This document shows, piece after piece, positions 8,588 to 10,276 of a stretch of DNA of 10,276 nt. Numbering within the stretch: position 1 is the first letter of the stretch; each line of letters starts with the position of its first letter. The notes beneath the pieces were generated by a model. The model saw only the letters and a program-made list of their open reading frames with translations. It made no database searches and was not told the DNA's origin. The stretch is from Pseudoneurospora amorphoporcata (taxonomy: Eukaryota; Ascomycota; Sordariomycetes; Sordariales; Sordariaceae). The stretch covers positions 1 to 10,276 of the forward strand of contig MU859540.1 of assembly GCA_033297205.1 (NCBI GenBank), given 5' to 3'. A program made the position numbers and the translations under genes.

Positions 8588-8872
8588 TGTTGAATATTCC
8601 CCTTCTAACTCGTTCAATACGTAGGTACAAGAGAAAAGTTGGAACAGGTTCCCGTTCTGGGCTGAGAAATGGCGTTTGCTCGTTCTTTTCTCGCATCTCT
8701 TTAATCAATCAATCCTTCGAGAGGTGCGGAAATGTAGCCGATAGTGATTGTGGGGAGCTGTGTTTCTAGATATGGCGGTCAGAACCCTAACCCTAGTGCT
8801 GGCTCAGCCAGCACTAGGGTTAGGGTTCCTCAACCACCTGGTCGATGTGGGTAGTCTGCTATCGCCGTAACA
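8588..8872 (-). mobile_element. Solo or truncated LTR of a copia-like retrotransposon
   Basis: On the minus strand the 285-bp segment begins TGTTACGGCG and ends ATATTCAACA, so it has TG..CA ends with a 4-bp inverted terminus (TGTT..AACA). A primer-site-like sequence abuts its 3' end, which would make it a 5' LTR whose internal region is missing. No target-site duplication matches across it (TAAGC on one side, CGTGA on the other). Its U3-like part contains the telomere-like palindrome at 8782-8828. The LTR identity rests on termini and context only. Confidence 0.45.
8782..8828. repeat. 47-nt near-perfect palindrome with telomere-like ends
   Basis: Two perfectly complementary 23-nt arms (8782-8804 and 8806-8828) flank a single C at 8805. 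Each arm starts outside with nearly two telomere-type units (AACCCTAACCCTA; on the other side TAGGGTTAGGGTT) and continues inward through GTGCTGGCT. The telomere-like units point outward, as at the two ends of a linear chromosome. Single-stranded, it would fold into a 23-bp hairpin; a 1-nt loop would force the inner pairs open. Confidence 0.95.
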
Positions 8873-8919
8873 CGTGACTGACACTAATGTCCGCTGAATT
8901 CGGTGGGGGTGGCAGGCAA

Positions 8920-9116
8920 TGTCACGAGCGACGTGGTCACGAGAGACAAAGCTGAATACGTTGATTCCAAGTCTATAGTAGAATCACAAGATAAAGAATA
9001 AAAGAGGAAAACGTGCAAAGGCGCGCCTGACGCCCAGGGTTTCAACCCAGGGCCCAGGTGGCCTGTGTACGCGGCACGACATTACGTGCCGGGACCTATT
9101 CGCCAGTGCCGTAACA
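8920..9116 (-). mobile_element. Second LTR-like fragment, probable 3' LTR on minus strand
   Basis: On the minus strand it starts TGTTACGGCAC and ends GCTCGTGACA, giving 6 of 7 matched inverted termini (TGTTACG/CGTGACA) over 197 bp. A purine tract lies immediately upstream, where a polypurine tract should be. Inside it has a hairpin CGGCACG-ACATTA-CGTGCCG (9072-9091) and the stem GGGTT-TC-AACCC. It shares its first 9 nt, TGTTACGGC, with the fragment at 8588-8872 but differs beyond that, so they are two element families or subfamilies. No target-site duplication was found. Confidence 0.45.
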
Positions 9117-9127
9117 TCACCCCCCGG
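9117..9127 (-). other. Polypurine tract adjoining the LTR-like fragment
   Basis: Minus strand reads CCGGGGGGTGA directly before TGTTACGG. A G-rich purine run abutting the LTR start is the expected plus-strand primer of reverse transcription and supports the 3' LTR orientation. Confidence 0.4.
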
Positions 9128-9205
9128 TAGAAAAAGACTCGTCTTAAGTCGTGTAAAAATGTATAGAAAGCTAAAATACATGTAAAGTAGGTCTAGACCC
9201 CAAAA

Positions 9206-9244
9206 TCCTCGCATCACCTCCTCGCATCACTTCCTCGCACCAAC
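9206..9244 (+). repeat. Three tandem copies of a 13-bp unit
   Basis: TCCTCGCATCACC (9206-9218), TCCTCGCATCACT (9219-9231) and TCCTCGCACCAAC (9232-9244). The third copy is diverged. It lies in what would be the internal 3' region of the minus-strand retroelement. Confidence 0.75.
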
Positions 9245-10001
9245 GTATCATCTTATCAGTCGTATCCCTTTTCTCGCGGGCACGTTATCATCGTCGTGAT
9301 CTAGATCAAACTCCTCCGCATCCGCCGCCTCTAGCCAGTCTTCACCAACATCCTACGAGACCCAAGCCTCCGAACGACCTACCTAATCATTAACGTACCT
9401 TCAACACCCATATCAGTAGTATAAAGCCGCATGTTAAACCGCAATCCCTCGCATCTAGACTAGGAAGGACATGTAGCTGTGGCAACGCTACTACAAGTGT
9501 GTTGGCTCACCCAAGCACCACCAAGGAAGAGACTACTTATCCAGTCGAGGAGAATCGAGGCCTCTACTACTGTACCAAGCTTGGCCAGGACTGGTATCAC
9601 GGGGCGAGAGGGCACCGTTGGGGGTATGGTAAGATATGCATTGTTGTGCGAAGGAGAGAAAAGGAGGATGTGCGTGGAGGACTGGCTATATAGGCGAGAG
9701 CCCAGATAGGCCAGTCCGTGTGCGCGGACGTGCAGTGCGACAATGTTATAGGCTAACCCGGTGATAACTGGGCAATCACAGGTTAATCCCGTGGCATCTG
9801 GACCGCACAGGCACCTGCAAAAGGAGAGTCAAGGGATGGAATAGTCTTGCTTCTTCATAATGGAATACGTTATCTTGACAACAGTAGAAGGTACCAGAAT
9901 TTACAAAATTCCTATAAATTTGCCTGTTCTCCCAGACCCTTCTGCTGGCACGCTAGAAAAAAGAAATAGAGAGACAGGAATTGAAAACGACATAGAATAC
10001 A
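9245..10001. other. About 750 bp with no recognised gene
   Basis: Open frames of 64-76 codons at 9479-9709 show no recognisable family. On the minus strand a short acidic run (EDWLEAADAEEFDLDHDDD, about 9285-9350) lies between stops and may be retroelement debris. The right part is AT-rich and would include the 3' UTR of the minus-strand WD40 gene. Confidence 0.4.
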
Positions 10002-10276
10002 TTATATGTCTTGCGAGAAACCAATAAACCAAACCAGTCCTGATACGGTGCTGATGGATATCATCCGTCCCTGGACATTACATTTAGACGCTCGGTAATT
10101 CGGTGGCAGCCAGAGTACGTTCTGGCCGTTGCAAGTAATCCAAGACCTATCCTCTCCCAAGCCATAGTTATGGCTCTCTGGATTATCTAGTACAACTTGG
10201 CTTTCGGTAGTTTCTGTAACTATTTTAATACGTCCAACGTTAGTATGTAGGTAGCGATTGGTAGGGTCAAACGAGA
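10002..10276 (-). CDS. WD40-repeat STAND-type protein, C-terminal end (partial)
   Basis: WD40 beta-propellers at the C-terminus of fungal NACHT-type STAND proteins act as ligand-sensing domains. The minus-strand frame enters from the right edge and stays open for 90 codons to TAA at 10002-10004. It contains FDPTNRYLHTNVGRIKI, then RSWITCNGQNVLWLPPNYRA and a final STVSGLVWFIGFSQDI. The W-I-T-x-N-x-Q-N-V-L-W-L-P-P-x-Y-R-x-S pattern is the usual last element of these WD40 proteins as I know them. The usual Trp in WITW is Cys here. The N-terminal and nucleotide-binding parts lie outside the window, so integrity of the gene is unknown. Confidence 0.72.
   Translation of the reverse strand, partial: SFDPTNRYLHTNVGRIKIVTETTESQVVLDNPESHNYGLGEDRSWITCNGQNVLWLPPNYRASKCNVQGRMISISTVSGLVWFIGFSQDI

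Noticed and set aside
8220..8708. 162-codon minus-strand open frame
   Set aside because: It crosses the NLR 3' end antisense and runs through the LTR-like segment; no protein resemblance.
8782..8828. Helitron 3' hairpin or a mimp-type MITE end
   Set aside because: No CTRR terminus at the proper distance and no mimp terminal inverted repeat; the arms are also longer than usual for a Helitron hairpin.
9033..9066. GGTTGAAACCC on the minus strand as a tRNA-type B box or SINE
   Set aside because: No matching A box at tRNA spacing; it sits in the stem-rich part of an LTR-like segment.
1..10276. CRISPR array, bacterial operon or phage content
   Set aside because: No regularly spaced repeats, no Shine-Dalgarno-led operons, and clear spliceosomal introns; the DNA is fungal.

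Overview
The window reads as DNA from a filamentous ascomycete (Pezizomycotina). The support is short GT..AG introns with CTAAC-type branch sites, a fungal-type dispersed 5S rRNA sequence, an ascomycete P450 of the CYP51-like type, and a purine-nucleoside-phosphorylase/NB-ARC/TPR NLR protein of a kind typical of these fungi. Gene density is low, and almost every recognisable gene is damaged, so the region looks like an accessory 'gene graveyard'.

Layout. 2-864 (+): 3' part of a cytochrome P450 gene with two introns, three in-frame stops and a Tyr codon where the haem-ligand Cys should be. 1174-1299 (-): a diverged 5S rRNA sequence whose 3' two thirds are conserved and whose 5' end has decayed. 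1384-2248 (+): open but unrecognised coding-like stretches ending in a short piece resembling the C-terminal part of fungal amidases. 2249-4286: about 2 kb without a supportable gene, with a polypurine tract, a hairpin and a cluster of short palindromes. 4287-8378 (+): a nearly full-length NLR (STAND) pseudogene, PNP_UDP-NB-ARC-TPR, broken by at least a dozen stops and one frameshift. 8573-9127 (-): two different LTR-like fragments, one containing a 47-nt palindrome with telomere-like CCCTAA/TTAGGG ends. 10002-10276 (-): the C-terminal end of a WD40-repeat protein resembling the tail of fungal NACHT-WD40 STAND proteins, running off the right edge.

The most informative signal is in the NLR. 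Where the protein family fixes the ancestral residue, each stop is explained by one C:G to T:A transition in a CpA/TpG context (CAA or CAG to TAA or TAG; TGG to TAG). That is the signature of repeat-induced point mutation (RIP). Reading frame and domain motifs are otherwise well kept, so inactivation looks recent and light. NLR families in such fungi are associated with non-self recognition, and a dead NLR beside a WD40 STAND-like gene and retroelement scraps suggests a fast-turnover immune-gene region. I did not find a coherent, intact, previously undescribed system. The items of most interest are the RIP-like NLR, its 48-bp in-frame duplication, the telomere-like palindrome and the decayed 5S gene.
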